From JABWBJ01 sp036507855 (GTDB lineage Bacteria > Gemmatimonadota > Gemmatimonadetes > Gemmatimonadales > Gemmatimonadaceae): DNA of 17,660 nucleotides. Both the position numbers and the translations under genes were made by a program. Location of the stretch: NCBI GenBank assembly GCA_036507855.1, contig DATCIJ010000027.1:1-17660 (forward strand), written 5' to 3'. Below are positions 17,076 to 17,660 of the stretch, piece by piece. The notes under the pieces were generated by a model, which saw only the letters and a program-made list of their open reading frames with translations, did no database searches and had not been told where the DNA came from. Every line of letters starts with the position of its first letter. Positions within the stretch are counted from its first letter, which is position 1.

Positions 17076-17660
17076 ATGCTCCCGATCGAGCCTCACGACT
17101 TCCTGACGCGAGTCTACCGCGCCGCGATTGCCGCCGCCGACCCTCGCCAGGCGACTCGTCAGGCGGTCGGTGCCCTTCAGGACCTCATCGGGCCGGTGTG
17201 GCTGATCGCGGCCGGCAAGGGCGCGCACCGCATGGCATCGGGCGCGATGGAAGCCCTCCGGGATCGCAACGTGCCTGTCGCCGGCGGACTCGTCGTGGCC
17301 AACACGCCTGACGAGACCGCGACCCACGGCCTCGAGGCAATCGAGGGAGACCATCCGATTCCGGGTGCGTCGTCGTTCGAGGCCGCAGACCGTGTCAGCG
17401 CGCTCGCCGCCGGCAAGAACGGCGACAGCGATGCGATCGTGCTCATTTCGGGCGGAGCCACCAGCCTGATCGCCGGTCCGGTCCGGGGCGTCAGGGAGAG
17501 GGAGTTGCAGGAGACGTTTTCCGCGCTGCTGGCCTCCGGCGCCGACATCGAGCTCATGAATGCGGTCCGCAAGCGTCTGCTGCGATTCGGCGCTGGTCGT
17601 CTCGCGATCGCACTGAACAGCCGCCGGGTGCACTGCCTGATTGCATCCGACGTCGTCGGC
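17076..17660 (+). CDS. type-2 glycerate kinase (DUF4147/MOFRL family), N-terminal part, cut by window end
   Basis: 195 codons are visible with no stop; the rest lies beyond the window. The family phosphorylates D-glycerate to 2-phosphoglycerate with ATP, in the serine, glyoxylate and sugar-acid pathways. Visible motifs are WLIAAGKGAHRMASGAMEAL (normally GKAxxxM), the GDHPIPG block, VLISGGATSL (family LSGGGSAL), and SGADIELMNAVRKRL followed by GAGRLA (family NxVRKHLSxxKGGxLA). The visible end, LIASDVVG, matches the conserved SDVxGD. The usual His in RKHLS is Arg and KGG is GAG here, so the substrate may differ. The start is ATG at 17076, 12 bases past the hairpin. Confidence 0.85.
   Translation, partial: MLPIEPHDFLTRVYRAAIAAADPRQATRQAVGALQDLIGPVWLIAAGKGAHRMASGAMEALRDRNVPVAGGLVVANTPDETATHGLEAIEGDHPIPGASSFEAADRVSALAAGKNGDSDAIVLISGGATSLIAGPVRGVRERELQETFSALLASGADIELMNAVRKRLLRFGAGRLAIALNSRRVHCLIASDVVG

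Noticed and set aside
16419..17633. 404-residue minus-strand open frame
   Set aside because: It is antisense to the peroxiredoxin and glycerate kinase, shows no domain, and is the usual mirror frame of GC-rich genes.

Overview
The window looks like chromosomal DNA of a GC-rich bacterium. By gene style I lean towards Gemmatimonadota or a neighbouring soil lineage, but no rRNA or marker gene is present to prove it. Support comes from strong G/C preference at third codon positions, GTG and TTG starts, few clear Shine-Dalgarno sites, and a cassette protein with an N-terminal domain I associate with that phylum. No tRNA, rRNA or CRISPR array was seen.

Layout. (1) 1-1071 is the right end of an IS1182-like insertion sequence, cut by the window edge. 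(2) 1072-2780 holds two integron gene cassettes on the minus strand, a SAM methyltransferase and a two-helix membrane protein. Each has a recognisable attC site, no integrase is in view, and the IS sits in the recombination box of the outermost attC. A degraded third attC-like structure may lie at 2775-2902. (3) 3087-8307 is a minus-strand run: M16 metallopeptidase and TPR protein (overlapping, coupled), psuG and a small hypothetical protein. (4) 8375-12561 has short, mostly convergent or divergent units: a kynureninase-like PLP enzyme, a VOC protein, an M20 hydrolase, an exported polysaccharide deacetylase and a small hypothetical protein. (5) 12702-17660 is a plus-strand run: aconitase A, a lipid kinase overlapping it by 4 bases, an exported peroxiredoxin, and the start of a type-2 glycerate kinase.

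The main discovery candidate is the peroxiredoxin at 16431-17030. An in-frame TGA stands exactly where the peroxidatic cysteine of the PxxxTxxC motif belongs. The reading frame continues through the rest of the fold, and a bacterial SECIS-like hairpin follows with suitable geometry. I read it as an exported selenocysteine peroxiredoxin with no cysteine anywhere in its sequence. A conventional annotation would split it into two broken ORFs.

Two sequence-level patterns cross gene boundaries. The heptamer GTTAGGC is over-represented and accounts for four of the five TTA leucine codons I could find in the chromosomal genes. Four intergenic regions, including all three divergent ones, carry degenerate tandem repeats with a 7-base period but different unit sequences.
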